NCBI GenBank assembly: GCA_025330725.1
Contig: JAIWND010000036.1
Span: forward strand, 182,846-246,845
Direction of reading: 5' to 3'
Source of the DNA: Chlamydoabsidia padenii
Lineage: Eukaryota > Mucoromycota > Mucoromycetes > Mucorales > Cunninghamellaceae
DNA length: 64,000 nt
Of this stretch, positions 25,935 to 37,172 are shown piece after piece. The translations under genes and the position numbers were made by a program. Positions within the stretch are counted from its first letter, which is position 1; each line of letters opens with the position of its first letter. Below the pieces are notes generated by a model, which saw only the letters and a list, made by a program, of their open reading frames with translations, was not told the origin of the DNA and did not search any database.

Positions 25935-27479
25935 TTAAATGGTGGCAGTGGCTTCAATGGTAGAGGGATCAAAACCAGGCATAGGGAAGCTACGGGCGAA
26001 TTCGACGACTTCCTTCTTCAATTGAGCAATATCTTGGTTACCATCCAAAGCAGCAACAAAGTCCTTCATCAATTTGGATCCACAGGCAGTTTGGACCTTT
26101 TGAGCGATTTCGACAGTACGGTGAAGGAATTCGGCCACCTTGACAAAGTCATCTTCCTTCAAAGAGCGAGAAGTAAGAGCAGAGCTACCAAGACGGACAC
26201 CACCAGGGGTCACTATAGAAAAAGAAAGAAAAAAGTTTTAAGTGAGTCATTTTTTTGATCCACCGCTTCATTTTCCGAATCTTACCAGCAGACTTGTCAC
26301 CAGCAATGGAGTTCTTGTTGATAGTGATATGGACCATGTCACAAATACGTTCGACCTTGGAACCAGTCAAACCAACAGGCTTGAGATCCCACAAGACCAA
26401 ATGGTTGACGGTGCTACCGGTAGACAAACGATAACCATAACCAGTCAACACTTCAGCAAGTTTCTTGGCGTTAGCACACACTTGTTTAGCGTATTGCTTG
26501 AATTCGGGAGACCCAGCTTGCTTGAGAGCGACGGCGATGGCAGCAATGGTGTTGTTGTGGGGACCACCTTGGCAAGAAGGAAAAACGGCTTGGTTGACAC
26601 GGGATTCAAGACCATCACCCTTATCACGACGGAAGAAGATGAGACCGGCACGAGGACCACGGAGAGTCTTGTGAGTAGTAGTGGTGACAATGTCGCAATA
26701 GTCAAAGGGAGACAAGGCTTCCTTACCAGCAATCAAACCCGAGATGTGAGCCATGTCGCACATGAGGTAAGCACCATGTTGATCAGCAATTTTGCGCATA
26801 GTATCGTATTCCCATTCGGCAGGGTAGGCAGAGGCACCACAGATCAAGAGCTTGGGGCGGAAGAGAGCAGCGTTTTCTTCCAAACGCTTATAGTTGATCA
26901 AACCAGTAGCAGCATCGACTTGATAAGGCATAGATTGGAAGTAGATGGAGGAGGAAGAGATCTTCTTCTTGTTGGTTTGGTAGCCGTGAGTCAAATGGCC
27001 TCCAGAAGGTAAATCGAGACCCATCAAACGATCTTGAGGTTGGATCAAAGCAGTCAAGGCGGCAAAGTTGGCAGTACTACCCGAATAAGGTTGCACATTC
27101 ACACCCCATTGTTCAGCGTTCAAACCGAAAGCAGCCAAAGCACGTTTTTGACAAAGGAGTTCCAGTTCATCAATGTATTCATTACCACCATAATAACGAG
27201 CACCGGGCAAACCTTCAGAGTACTTGTTGGTCAAGGCAGTACCGTTGGCTTCAATCACAGCTTGAGATGTAAAGTTCTATACATACACGTTCATTAGTCT
27301 TCCTTCCCCTCAAATGTCTTTCTTTTTTTTTTTTTTCTACTTACTTCAGAAGCGATCAATTCCAAACCGGACCATTGGCGAAGTTTTTCGTTTTCAACAA
27401 TGTTATAGACTTCCTTATCTTCTTCCTTAAGAGAAGTGTTCAGGCAGACGTTCCAGGAATCAGTAGGCTTGACAGACAT
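25935..27479 (-). CDS. Serine hydroxymethyltransferase, cytosolic type
   Basis: PLP enzyme converting serine and tetrahydrofolate to glycine and methylene-THF. Start 27479 ([14 protein letters not shown]), three exons, about 475 residues, family length. Marks: LIASENFTSQAV across intron 1, [48 protein letters not shown] and the PLP-lysine segment [14 protein letters not shown]. Further on come [15 protein letters not shown] and [15 protein letters not shown]. No N-terminal presequence, so cytosolic. Codon use is strongly biased, suggesting high expression. Confidence 0.97.
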
Positions 27480-28403
27480 GGTAGACAAGAGATTTATATA
27501 AATATAAAGTGGAGAGAAAGAAAAAACAAAAAAGAAAAAAAAAATCCCTGCTGGGTGAATATTTAAAACCTCGCGTGGTGGCTGAGATTCGAAAGCAAAA
27601 ATGTTGAGATGGTCTCTCCACCAATCATATTCGTCCTTTAATGAAAATAAGATCTTTCTCATCATCATCTTTTTTTTCTATTGCATTTCATTACCGTCAC
27701 AATCACAATCAAATCATCACAAGTGTCTTACTCGAAAAGGGATCGTATCTATTTTGAATCCGCCGTTGATTCTTTCCCGCACTCAGATGACTATGTACTT
27801 GGATTGGCAAAGTTTCGGCCTTCTTTTTATGTTGATGTTTGAGCGAGTTTTTCATTGTTAATCAAGGCTCTTTATCGTTGAACAAGAAGAAAAAAAATAG
27901 TCAATGACAGATACTCTTTGTAAATCATGCATGACTGCCAGGGGTAAAGAAATTGCCAATTTGGGTACGGGAGATCAATGGCGGGATTTCAATTAAGCTT
28001 TTCTTGCGATGTCACTCCATGCTCTCATATACAAAAGACGATAGTAAGTGGGTAGTATCTCGATCAATGCGATTCATACGAAGAATGGTAAAAAAAAAAA
28101 GGCAAAGTTTTAGATCAAGGTTTTTGTTCTATACTACACAATAATGAAGGGGGAGTAGTATCTCAATGTTAATAGTAGGGTACGGTAAAAAGGTACCTAT
28201 CAGCAAAAGGCGATACATATAAGGAGAGAATACCAATAGACTTGATTCGAGGATTTGATTTGATTTCCTAAAGCCAACAACAACAACAAAAGAGAATGGT
28301 GTCGGGATTTGAAAATCGGAGTTATGTCGAAAAGGTGCATAATAAAAGTGCAGATCCACCATTCGCCTCTAAATTGCAACTTGATATACTAATGACACTT
28401 ATC

Positions 28404-28445
<42 letters not shown>

Positions 28446-28648
28446 GAACAAATGGTGATGCCAAATCAGAAAAGATCCGTGTTGGTCGAGAAAAAAAAAA
28501 CGAGCATCAATGTCATCCATCCTCCTTTGATCTTTAATTAGTATGTTTGTTTAATCTATAATTAGAGTTTTACAGTACCAGGTAATAAAATCTGTCATTC
28601 AATGGCGCCGTTTTCTTCTTATTTTTCTTCTCTTCTTCTCTTCCCCTC
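27480..28648. other. Divergent intergenic region with (TA)n microsatellite
   Basis: Holds a (TA) run of about 38 bp (28404-28441) and motif copies at 27981-27994 and 28302-28316. No gene seen. Confidence 0.5.
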
Positions 28649-29602
28649 ATGCCTGCTCCACCAACCAGATCTTTGAAGGAACAGCCAATTGTTCCATCAC
28701 AATCATGCGCTACTTTTTCTCGACGCCAAGTTCATCAAGTCATCGTACCTTCACAATGGAAGTTTCCGCCCTTGGCATCTAGACGAGCATCAGCTCCTGT
28801 GGTCAAGTCTCAGGCTTCATGGGTCAACCTTCGCGACCCACCCGTAGTCAAGTCTCAGCATCCCATAGTCAATTATCAGGATTCCAAACGTCGCCACGTT
28901 GATCTGCCTTATCGGCACATCATTGCTCGTCGGCACACCAATCCGGTTCTTTCTCACCATGCATTGGAACAATCATCATCGAAAAGTGACACAAAGGCTG
29001 TTTTATTAGGCAAGTACTAGCTAATGAAAAATGTTTCAAGGGCGGCGGGAATTCAAATTTACCTTTTTTTTTTTCCATATGGGTACTTTTTCACAACAAC
29101 AAACAGCCAGTAAAGAATGTGGTTTATTTTCTGCCTGCCTCTGGGAGTCTTGTGATAGAAAAGAAAGAATGACAGTGACAAACTTGACGGAGCATGTTCG
29201 GGTAGATCATATTGGAACCGGAAAAGTAAGGGAGGTAAAATATTGAAATCCCGACTCAGATCATTCATGCATTTTTTTTTTTTTTGTAAAAAAAAAGTCT
29301 AGATATCAATGCTTTTGGAAAAACTGCCCCAGAAAGAATCGAACTTTTAACAAAAGACACAAGATGTATGATCACTTTCGGACTCATACTGGCGAAAAGC
29401 CTTATGAATGTAGTAACGCAGGTAAGAAGACATGATTCACTTATATCAATCTATCGCTGACTTTTTTTTTTTTTGTAGATTGTCACAGGCGATTCTCTAG
29501 AATGGATACTATGAGAACACATTTGAAAGTGCATACTGGTAAGTAATTTTATAAATACTCAATGTATCAACACTTTTTGTAGTATTCACGTTCCTTGAGA
29601 AG
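28649..29602 (+). CDS. C2H2 zinc-finger protein
   Basis: Four or five exons. The first (to about 29011) encodes a Pro/Ser/Arg-rich, probably disordered region with repeats of PVVKSQ. Later exons encode fingers: CLWESC-(x12+)-HVRVDH, CFWKNC followed by HFRTHTGEKPYEC, and a third with CHRRF and HLKVHTG. The C-x4-C spacing and the TGEKPYEC linker are those of GLI/ZIC/PacC-type transcription factors. The acceptor for exon 3 was chosen to keep SRYQCFWKNC in frame. The end is uncertain: the frame could stop at 29546 by read-through of the last donor, or use a short last exon to 29602. Target genes are unknown. Confidence 0.65.
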
Positions 29603-30701
29603 CATCCCTCGTCACAGTGATATTAGCAATAAAAGTCAGCTTTCAAACTTTGTCATCATGTACGATATTGTATTGTCTTTTATAATTAGCTTCGATTTTA
29701 TATACATTCAAATGAAAACAAAAAACAAAACTGGATTAGAGGGCTCGATGATCTGGCTTCACTAGACACCACTATATATCACAGACTAGCTCCTACATCC
29801 TGCCAATTTTATTATTTTCAAATCCCGCCTACCCCACACTTTTGACAGGTCAGGGGCTTTTGGCACTCACTATGGATCTACCCAAACTTCTTTCTATACA
29901 CAGAATCAAAGATTAAGCTTTTAATCAAGACTTCATGAATGGGAAGGATTGAGATATCTTTTTGATACATGGACTTGTTTGAGTCATCAATGCTCTTTTC
30001 TTTTTTTTTTTTCTTTTCTTTTTTTGTGTGTGTTTATATGTGTTTACATTTACCAGAATTTATTTTCTACATAAGATTTATTCATGTATTATGTATCACA
30101 TGGAATAATGCGCGTGTTGTATTAAGCCAATGTTTCGTAAGAGATATGCCTCCGTGGTCGAGATTTGAAAATATATTTCGATTTGGGCAAGGGTGACAGA
30201 TCTCGTCAAAACGAGTAATGATCACATAAAATGATGGCATCCATCAATGTTTATGGGTATTTTCTTGAAGGAGTATGTTTTTAGTGGATACATAATGAAA
30301 TCAATCCCTGGAAGAGAGAAGTAAAAAAAAAAAAAAAAAAAAAAAGGAGAGCACTTGCTAGATTTCTAATCCCGCCCGATGGGGTCATTATTGGCTACTG
30401 TACCTTTGTGATGGTACCTGCTCCTCATTTTATGCTCTTTGTTGGCTAATCATCCTAATACACTCATCAAGTTTCATGTAGTTGTGAGGGAGGGTTAGAA
30501 AAATTCCCAGTTTCATCTTGATGAGTTGGAACGTCATATGTATATTGATTGATCATTTTGTAACACGACGGGGCTTCAATTTTATTTGTGCGCAAGGTCT
30601 CTCTTTTTTTTTTTTTTTTTTTTTCTTCCTTCAATCTCTTTCTTCTCCATCTTAATTTATCATCATCTCAACCTTTTTTTATTTTATTTTAATACTTATT
30701 G
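29603..30701. other. Intergenic
   Basis: No supported gene. Contains AAATCCCGCC motif copies at 29815-29829 and 30362-30376, a 21-base A run near 30325 and a T run before the next start. Confidence 0.5.
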
Positions 30702-32165
30702 ATGACAACAGAACGACCAATGCACGAAGAACATTACGAAGATGATGCTTTTGCAGCAAGTTTATCTCTGGAGGAAGAATTACTTGGTAAAGGATATGGC
30801 ACGGCGGCACCTCTTGGGTCATCTCTTGCAGCCGAACTTCATTCAGCCACCAATCCTTCTCTGGAACCTTTATCCCCCACACCGAGCAATAGTAAACTGG
30901 CAAGTATGGCTATGGATCGCAGTTTGTCAAGCTCCCTTCGACGTGGTAGTGATGGCCGACCTCATCTGGACCCATTCAACAAATATTTGGAAACTTCTTC
31001 AACTACAAGTACAGGTATCATCAACACAAACAACCTCGATGGTCACTTTGATAATGGTGGAATAATATCAAGTATCGACCCAAGCAACAGTATCAGCAGT
31101 GGCAGTAATCATAGTAGCAACAACAACAACAGCAATAATAATAACAATAATAACAACAATGGTGATACGCTTCTTGTCAGTCCTAGTAATGGGTTTGCAC
31201 CATCTCAATTCCACAACAATAGCAATAATACTGACATGACTATTGCCAATACACTCACTAATGGAAATGGAATATCTATGGATACTGGATACGTACCACA
31301 AGACAACTTCTCTGACCAAACAAGTCCAGTCATGTCACCCTTGCAGTGGTCTACATTTGGTCGTAGTCGACGCAGCTCCTTCTCCTCCACCTGGTCATCC
31401 CTGGAACCCGAAGTAGACGATGATCCATTTGAAGTACTCAAGCGACAACTAGAAGAACTCAACTCGGTGGTATGGGAAACCAAGACACTTCATAAACGAC
31501 TCAGTCATACACTCGCCTCAGCCGACGAACGATCAATCTTCTCATCTAGTTTATCAAGGGGCGGCGGCAATCGAGCAGTCAAGACAACGATGATGGATGG
31601 TGGTAAACCATTGGAACTGATCATGACTTCGGTGGCCAGTCTGGTGGAAAGCAAATCACGCGATCGGGAACGTCAGACCAACTCACTCAAGAACCTGGAA
31701 AGTGCGCTTCGTAAGGAAGCCAGTTTCATGTCTTTGGACGCTTTGCGTGAACTCGAACATTTGGTGGGTCAGATGAAGGTGACACTCTATGATAAGGTGT
31801 ATCTTTACGAAAACCCATTGCCACTGCTACGACATTTGACGATGGAAACTTCGACCATGACCGACACATTGGAGGAACTCAAGGAACTGATGTATGTGAA
31901 CAAACGCCAGGTGACGGAATTGAATCAACGCTTACGGTCCATTGCGAAGACGGTGCATGAAGTGCGCAAGGATATACGCAGGATCAACAAGTTTCTTGAA
32001 GAAAAGGACGACGAAGATACTCTGGTTCTCGAAAAGGGTGAAGTCCAGGAACGGGTCAAGGAAATCATGTGGGGGTTGGACGATTTGGATATCTCTTCAA
32101 GTAGGAAAATCAAACAAATGCAACTCTTTTGGGAAGAGCAGATTGTTGCTTCTGTCGCCTCTTAA
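30702..32165 (+). CDS. Unidentified protein with disordered N-terminus and C-terminal coiled coil
   Basis: A single-exon frame of 487 residues, unusual among the intron-rich neighbours. Residues about 1-250 are Ser/Asn/Thr-rich, with Asn runs from AAC/AAT repeats. A basic-Ser patch (GRSRRSSFSSTWSS) precedes DDPFEVLKRQLEELNSVVWETKTLHKRL. The second half is helical, with heptad-like segments (residues about 300-460) ending DDLDISSSRKIKQMQLFWEEQ. I do not recognise the family. The two conserved-looking helical blocks suggest a scaffold or cytoskeletal partner, but that is speculation. ATG 30702 is the first in frame. Confidence 0.75.
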   Translation: MTTERPMHEEHYEDDAFAASLSLEEELLGKGYGTAAPLGSSLAAELHSATNPSLEPLSPTPSNSKLASMAMDRSLSSSLRRGSDGRPHLDPFNKYLETSSTTSTGIINTNNLDGHFDNGGIISSIDPSNSISSGSNHSSNNNNSNNNNNNNNNGDTLLVSPSNGFAPSQFHNNSNNTDMTIANTLTNGNGISMDTGYVPQDNFSDQTSPVMSPLQWSTFGRSRRSSFSSTWSSLEPEVDDDPFEVLKRQLEELNSVVWETKTLHKRLSHTLASADERSIFSSSLSRGGGNRAVKTTMMDGGKPLELIMTSVASLVESKSRDRERQTNSLKNLESALRKEASFMSLDALRELEHLVGQMKVTLYDKVYLYENPLPLLRHLTMETSTMTDTLEELKELMYVNKRQVTELNQRLRSIAKTVHEVRKDIRRINKFLEEKDDEDTLVLEKGEVQERVKEIMWGLDDLDISSSRKIKQMQLFWEEQIVASVAS

Positions 32166-32672
32166 ATGGTCTTTGTAGTTAGCCTTTTTTTTTTTTTTTT
32201 TTTTTATCACCCTAGTTAGTATATGCCCCCTCCCCTCCCCCTCTTATTCCACATTATTGTTATTGTTTTTTTATTGGTCAATACACACACTTTATATACA
32301 TATATACATATATATACTCGTTATCCCACATATTAAAATAGGATTATTGTATCGTACTAGTATGCTACCCCTTTATACTCGAAATAAACATGTTACTTTT
32401 TTTTAAATATATACAAACATTCTGGTGCCATAGGACTAACTTGCATGTTTAGGGTAATCAGATGACTCCTACACAAATTAAGATAAGGATATAGAGAGCC
32501 AGCCATAATAATAAACCCAAACAAAAAACAATTGCACATAACAACATAATAACATAATAACAACACATCCATTTCTTTATTAGTTTTTTAACACATCCAA
32601 ATATGAATAAACAATAACAATAAGACTAAAAGTACATAATAATAATAATAATAAACTAAACTAAACTAAAAC
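32166..32672. other. Convergent intergenic stretch
   Basis: AT-rich 3' flanks of two convergent genes, with AATAAA-like signals. Nothing else seen. Confidence 0.5.
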
Positions 32673-34394
32673 CTATTCGCATCGAATAGAAGGAGATACC
32701 GCTAAGCAGCCTTCCAGACCAATATATTGTATGGTACGCCCCTTCCGCAACTTCCGTACCAGTTGATCCGTCAAGCAGTTCCAGTGGGAAAAATCGACGG
32801 CCTTTAAGTGTTTTAGGTGCTTCATCATCATTTCCACTGTGGCCTGAGAGACTTGATCGGTGTCTTGGAGAGGTCGATACATTCCTTTAGAGTTGTCCAT
32901 ACCGCTGATGATATTACTGATGCTGTTGTTGTTGTTGTTGTTGTTGTTGGATTGCCAACCGGGCTGACTAAGGTGACGAGAGCGGTGTACACGTTGTTGA
33001 TGTTGTTGATCTGCTGAATCCACATTATAATGCTGTAACATATCAAGCAAGGAGTCGAGTGCATTTGGTTTGTTGTATTGAGATGATGATTTTGATCGCG
33101 ATAACTGTCGTTGTTGTAGTAAGGATGCAGAGAGAGAGGTCGTAAAAGGATGTGGTGCTAATGACACTGAAGATGTGGAAGGTGATAAAGGCCATATGTT
33201 GTTGCTTCTACGTCTTCCCCTCTTGTTGTTTGCTGGTAATGGTGAAGAAGGCGGTGATTCCCATATATCTTGTTGTTGTTGCTGTTCATCGTTTCGAATA
33301 CGTTGCTGTAGTTGACATAAAAGTTGAGATTTGTTTTGACCGACATAGAGTTGTTCGAGGCGAGGACAATGTTGGACCAAGACCTTGATATCTGAGTGAA
33401 GTATGGAGCATATCCGAGTAGCATCCACACCGACCAATCGAGGGCCACAAAGAATAGCAAGATCTTGCAATATATGACCCGACAACTTGATGCAATCCTT
33501 CATGTTGATGTATTGTAGTGATTGTCGACATGCCGCGGCCAGAGACCGCACACCCATTTGCGTGATTTGGTGACACCCAGCGAGATGAATGATTTCCAGA
33601 GAGTCGCATCGCATCGAGAGTGAGACCAAGGCCGAATCAGTCAAGTGTTTTCCATGGGAGAGGTTTAATTGGATTAAAGAAGAGGTACATTTTGATCGTG
33701 CCAGGTGTTGATAACCAGAAGGACCCAATTGGTGACAGTGAGAGAGATCCAGTACGATAAGATTGGGACAGTGTTGAGTGATATACAATAAAAGATCATC
33801 CGTCACTTGTTCCGAGATTGATCCCAGCCGTAAAGTTTGGACAGCATGGCCATATTTTGCAAGACGGAATGACCGTAGGATTCTTGATGAAGAGATACGC
33901 CCATCACGGGACAAGGTCGAGCCAGTGCGTCGGTGGCGTGAAGGTGCGTTTGTTGTTATTGTTGTTGAATCATGAGGTGGCGTATAATTAGTACCAACGG
34001 GTCCCAGTATAGACGGCGAGAGGATCGGGGCTTTCCACAGCAGAGGGGTCACAAGACGATGCCATCTTTGACATACCAACGTGTACTGCACCAGATCATT
34101 ATTGTCGCCGCCATCCGTAAACACAGCTTGCATTACTTCGTTCGGTAGCCGGAAGATGAAGGTTGTGGTGTGATGAGATGGAGTGGGTGATGGTGGTCGA
34201 TGTAATTTGGGTGATTCCGATGACACTGAAGATTTGCGTTGTTGTCGAGGAGTGATAGGCGATTGAGCAACATAGACAACCGCATCGAATGCTGCTTTGA
34301 TACGTATATAAGTTCGGACAATATAGTCGGTCCACACTACCAAAAAAGAGATAAGAGAATAAAGAGGTGATTCTTCTACTTTGGACGTAGTCAT
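32673..34394 (-). CDS. F-box / leucine-rich-repeat protein
   Basis: Single exon, 573 residues. An F-box lies at about residues 78-125 (FRLPNEVMQAVFTDGG... LVCQRWHRLVTPLLWK). Then come AMN1-type leucine-rich repeats: LIVLDLSHCHQLGPSGYQHL, LIQLNLSHGKHLTDSALVSL, LEIIHLAGCHQITQMGVRSL and LQYINMKDCIKLSG. A long Ser/Gln/Asn-rich insert (residues about 370-490) splits the repeats, and a last pair follows (LKAVDFSHWNCLTDQLV, IQYIGLEGC). Such proteins are substrate receptors of SCF ubiquitin ligases. The substrate is unknown. An N-terminal hydrophobic patch (LYSLISFLVVWTDYIV) might anchor it to a membrane. Confidence 0.85.
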   Translation of the reverse strand: MTTSKVEESPLYSLISFLVVWTDYIVRTYIRIKAAFDAVVYVAQSPITPRQQRKSSVSSESPKLHRPPSPTPSHHTTTFIFRLPNEVMQAVFTDGGDNNDLVQYTLVCQRWHRLVTPLLWKAPILSPSILGPVGTNYTPPHDSTTITTNAPSRHRRTGSTLSRDGRISSSRILRSFRLAKYGHAVQTLRLGSISEQVTDDLLLYITQHCPNLIVLDLSHCHQLGPSGYQHLARSKCTSSLIQLNLSHGKHLTDSALVSLSMRCDSLEIIHLAGCHQITQMGVRSLAAACRQSLQYINMKDCIKLSGHILQDLAILCGPRLVGVDATRICSILHSDIKVLVQHCPRLEQLYVGQNKSQLLCQLQQRIRNDEQQQQQDIWESPPSSPLPANNKRGRRRSNNIWPLSPSTSSVSLAPHPFTTSLSASLLQQRQLSRSKSSSQYNKPNALDSLLDMLQHYNVDSADQQHQQRVHRSRHLSQPGWQSNNNNNNNNSISNIISGMDNSKGMYRPLQDTDQVSQATVEMMMKHLKHLKAVDFSHWNCLTDQLVRKLRKGRTIQYIGLEGCLAVSPSIRCE

Positions 34395-35182
34395 TACAAG
34401 TGAGGAGAAAAAAAAAAAAAAAAAAAAAAAAAAGAAGAAGAAAGAGAGGCGGGGTTAAATTGTCATTTTTATAATCTTTCTGAATTTTTGATTTTTACCG
34501 GATTTGAAATCGCTTCTTGTCAAACAATAATCAATCTATTTTCTGTACCATTTACATATCTTTTATTTTCATATACATAGATAATCGTGTACTTACTTTA
34601 ATTCTGACTATATGATATATGATGGTTAAAGAAGATCGGCTGGGTACCTTTTTTCCCAGGTTCAAAGTCAGCTTTCATCACATTCTTCTGCCCCTTTTTT
34701 CTATTATCATATGGGCTTCGTTTTACCATCGGCTCATCATTAAAAGATTAAGTAGAATGAACACAAGACTTTTTTTTTCATGATAACACAAACCGTGATA
34801 CAGACATTGAATCAGAAATCCGCTCGGAATGCGGGTTTTGAAATAGCCAAAAGCTTTTTTTTTCTTTGATCTTTCTTCTTCACAAGTTCCAAGTATACAA
34901 ATTCAGATCTCCTTTGCTTTAGATAAGTATTTTTAAAAGTTTATAGTTATATGTCAACGTTCTTTTGTGTATAACGGATTAAAGTTATCATTCTATCTAG
35001 GCTATTACTATAAGCACTACGCGGCCCCCTAAAAAACGGTGATGACAAAAGAATAATAGTCTAGCAGGCGTGCTATTAAAGAATCAACCATGCACCCCTT
35101 GAATCAAAAAAATATACGTCAATCTTATTCATGTACATCGAATGAAACTGCATAAAAACCAGCAAAGATGCTCTTTATACTT
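34395..35182. other. Intergenic left of element A
   Basis: No gene. Starts with an A run of about 23 next to the F-box gene start and holds a GCGGGTTTTGAAAT motif at 34831-34844. The five bases before the LTR (TACTT) do not match the five after the right LTR. Confidence 0.5.
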
Positions 35183-35950
35183 TGTTGAGCCTCAGGCTCA
35201 AAATTTCGGGCCTAATATGGACGATTTCCTGCAAGCCATCTTTGGCGTTAGTGCTGCTTTGGGTTGGGCGACCCAATAATCTATATTTTTTTTAATCTAT
35301 ATTTTTTTTTGGCTTCTCATAATTTTTTTGCCGCACTTACTGTCTTCACATTTTCTACCGTACTCACCGCAATGACCGCCCCCTTACATATAATTACCCC
35401 TTATTTCATAATTTAGTATAAATACCCCATCTTTCCCCACAATTTATTCTTCTTTAGTTTATAAGTATAATATATTATTTACTCAACCCTTTTATATAAA
35501 ATTCAGTACAAAGGACTTTGATCCACCAAAACTACTGTCTTATTTTACCTTGTTTCTATCATCTATATAGAAACTTGATTTGTTTTTGACTCTATCATTG
35601 ATATAGAAGTCCTTTATTTTATTACTTCAGACTATAAGTCTTGACTTTATTTTATTTTATTATTTTACTTCAAAGGTTGAATATTAACCACAAATATTCT
35701 GGTGCTCACTACTTTTTAAACTCAAACGATCTACTTGAATCAATCCATCTCTACAAGAGAGAAAAGAAAAATCAATTTAACCTCCGAACCAAGCACACTT
35801 TGACTGGTTCCTGAATTTCCTATTTGGACTCTATAAACGCAAATTTACATTACCTAAAGATAATAACATATCTACAACACTCATATAAAAACACAAAAAC
35901 CACAAAAACACACCCACGTTACCTAAATCCATACACATTTAGCCGTAACA
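35183..35950 (+). repeat. Element A left LTR
   Basis: Begins TGTTGAGCCTCAGGCTCAA, which contains a palindrome, and ends AGCCGTAACA. Contains the coding tail MDDFLQAIFGVSAALGWATQ, then TATA-like AT-rich DNA, and an internal copy of the putative primer-binding phrase TGGTGCTCACTAC at about 35699. Confidence 0.9.
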
Positions 35951-35955
35951 TATTT

Positions 35956-35971
35956 TGGTGCTCACTACAGG
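35956..35971 (+). other. Putative primer-binding site of element A
   Basis: TGGTGCTCACTACAGG starts five bases after the LTR end. TGG is expected for pairing with a tRNA CCA end. The primer tRNA is not identified; no tRNA in this window fits. Confidence 0.5.
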
Positions 35972-36134
35972 GGACATCAAGTCAAACTAAAGCAATAACT
36001 CTCAAATTCAAACCCCGTACTACCTAGTACCTGAACAAATCAAGATTCCAAGGCAACGACCCTTACCTCAAACAAACAAACTTCGCTACCAAGCTATACA
36101 AGCTTCCAAACTATTACAAGAAATTCAAAACAAG

Positions 36135-37172
36135 ATGACCGAACACACTGTGTTGGCAAATGGACCTATCTACCCGCCTAAAGTCAAATTAATCTCCTTT
36201 GCTGGATTCGAAGGTGAAGACTTCCGTACCTTTGAGCAAAGCTTGGACAATTACCTTGCCTTAAATAACATCGCAGATGAAAAACGCAAGCTAGTTATCC
36301 TCAAGACACAACTTTATCACGCTGCAAGAACTTTTGTGAACAAAGAACTGAAAAAGAACACCGAACTGACATATACTCAAGTGATGAAGAAGCTACATGA
36401 TCACTATATCACTCCTGAATTGATCCAAACATACGAATACGCTTTTCATAGCATGAAACAAGGAATCAGCGAACACCCTAGGACATTCTACGCTCGTATT
36501 GCTGAAGCCGCTGAATTGGCTGATATTGACAGTGAACCCATGATCCAAAGCCGTTTCCGTGCTGGACTAAATGAAGCCATACAACAACATTGTATTTCAC
36601 TCGGCTGCAAAAGCATCGAATCTTGGCTAAATGCTGCAGAAGGATACTGGATCGCTCATCACCCACAACAAGTCAATATGGTTGACAACCCTTTCCACCC
36701 AAGAACCATGTATCATACCATGGACACACATCAACAGCCTCCATCAAATCTAAATGCAATGACTGATCAAGCATTGGACCTGAAAGATATCACAAAATCT
36801 ATCCGACAAATCATACAACAGGAATTCAACAATTTCTCGAGGAATCAAAATGATGCATATCAACCCCGTCGCAACAATCGCCATGACAACCGTCGTCAAC
36901 GACCTTATCGATACAACGAAGATGATCTCACAGGTTATGATTTCGAAGGATACACTGGACCCGATTTCCCACCAAAGAATCAGCGACCAAACTACTATGA
37001 AAACAATGATTACCGACGACCCTATAATAACCAACGGAATTATCACTATCAACAAGGGCAACGTTATCATCAACCACAAAACCAACAACATAATGCACGA
37101 TATAACAATCATCAAAGTAATCAACAACATAACCAACAAACTAACCAACAACACCAGCAGTCAAAAAACTAG
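36135..37172 (+). CDS. Element A gag
   Basis: 345 residues. A capsid-like domain (residues about 10-190) carries ISFAGFEGEDFRTFEQSLDN, YHAARTFVNKEL, HPRTFYARIAEAAELA and SRFRAGLNEAIQQHC. A long Asn/Gln/Arg/Tyr-rich tail follows and no CCHC zinc knuckle is seen, so RNA binding may rely on the basic tail. It ends in a TAG at 37170-37172 directly after a slippery heptamer, indicating that pol is made by -1 frameshifting. Confidence 0.85.
   Translation: MTEHTVLANGPIYPPKVKLISFAGFEGEDFRTFEQSLDNYLALNNIADEKRKLVILKTQLYHAARTFVNKELKKNTELTYTQVMKKLHDHYITPELIQTYEYAFHSMKQGISEHPRTFYARIAEAAELADIDSEPMIQSRFRAGLNEAIQQHCISLGCKSIESWLNAAEGYWIAHHPQQVNMVDNPFHPRTMYHTMDTHQQPPSNLNAMTDQALDLKDITKSIRQIIQQEFNNFSRNQNDAYQPRRNNRHDNRRQRPYRYNEDDLTGYDFEGYTGPDFPPKNQRPNYYENNDYRRPYNNQRNYHYQQGQRYHQPQNQQHNARYNNHQSNQQHNQQTNQQHQQSKN

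Noticed and set aside
26242..27012. Plus-strand frame of 256 residues opposite SHMT
   Set aside because: Shadow of strongly codon-biased SHMT; no start context or motif.
28404..28441. (TA)n stretch as an origin or regulatory site
   Set aside because: A plain microsatellite; nothing else marks a function.
32817..33460. Several frames on both strands within the F-box gene
   Set aside because: Triplet-repeat (CAA/GTT) composition opens other frames; only the LRR frame makes sense.
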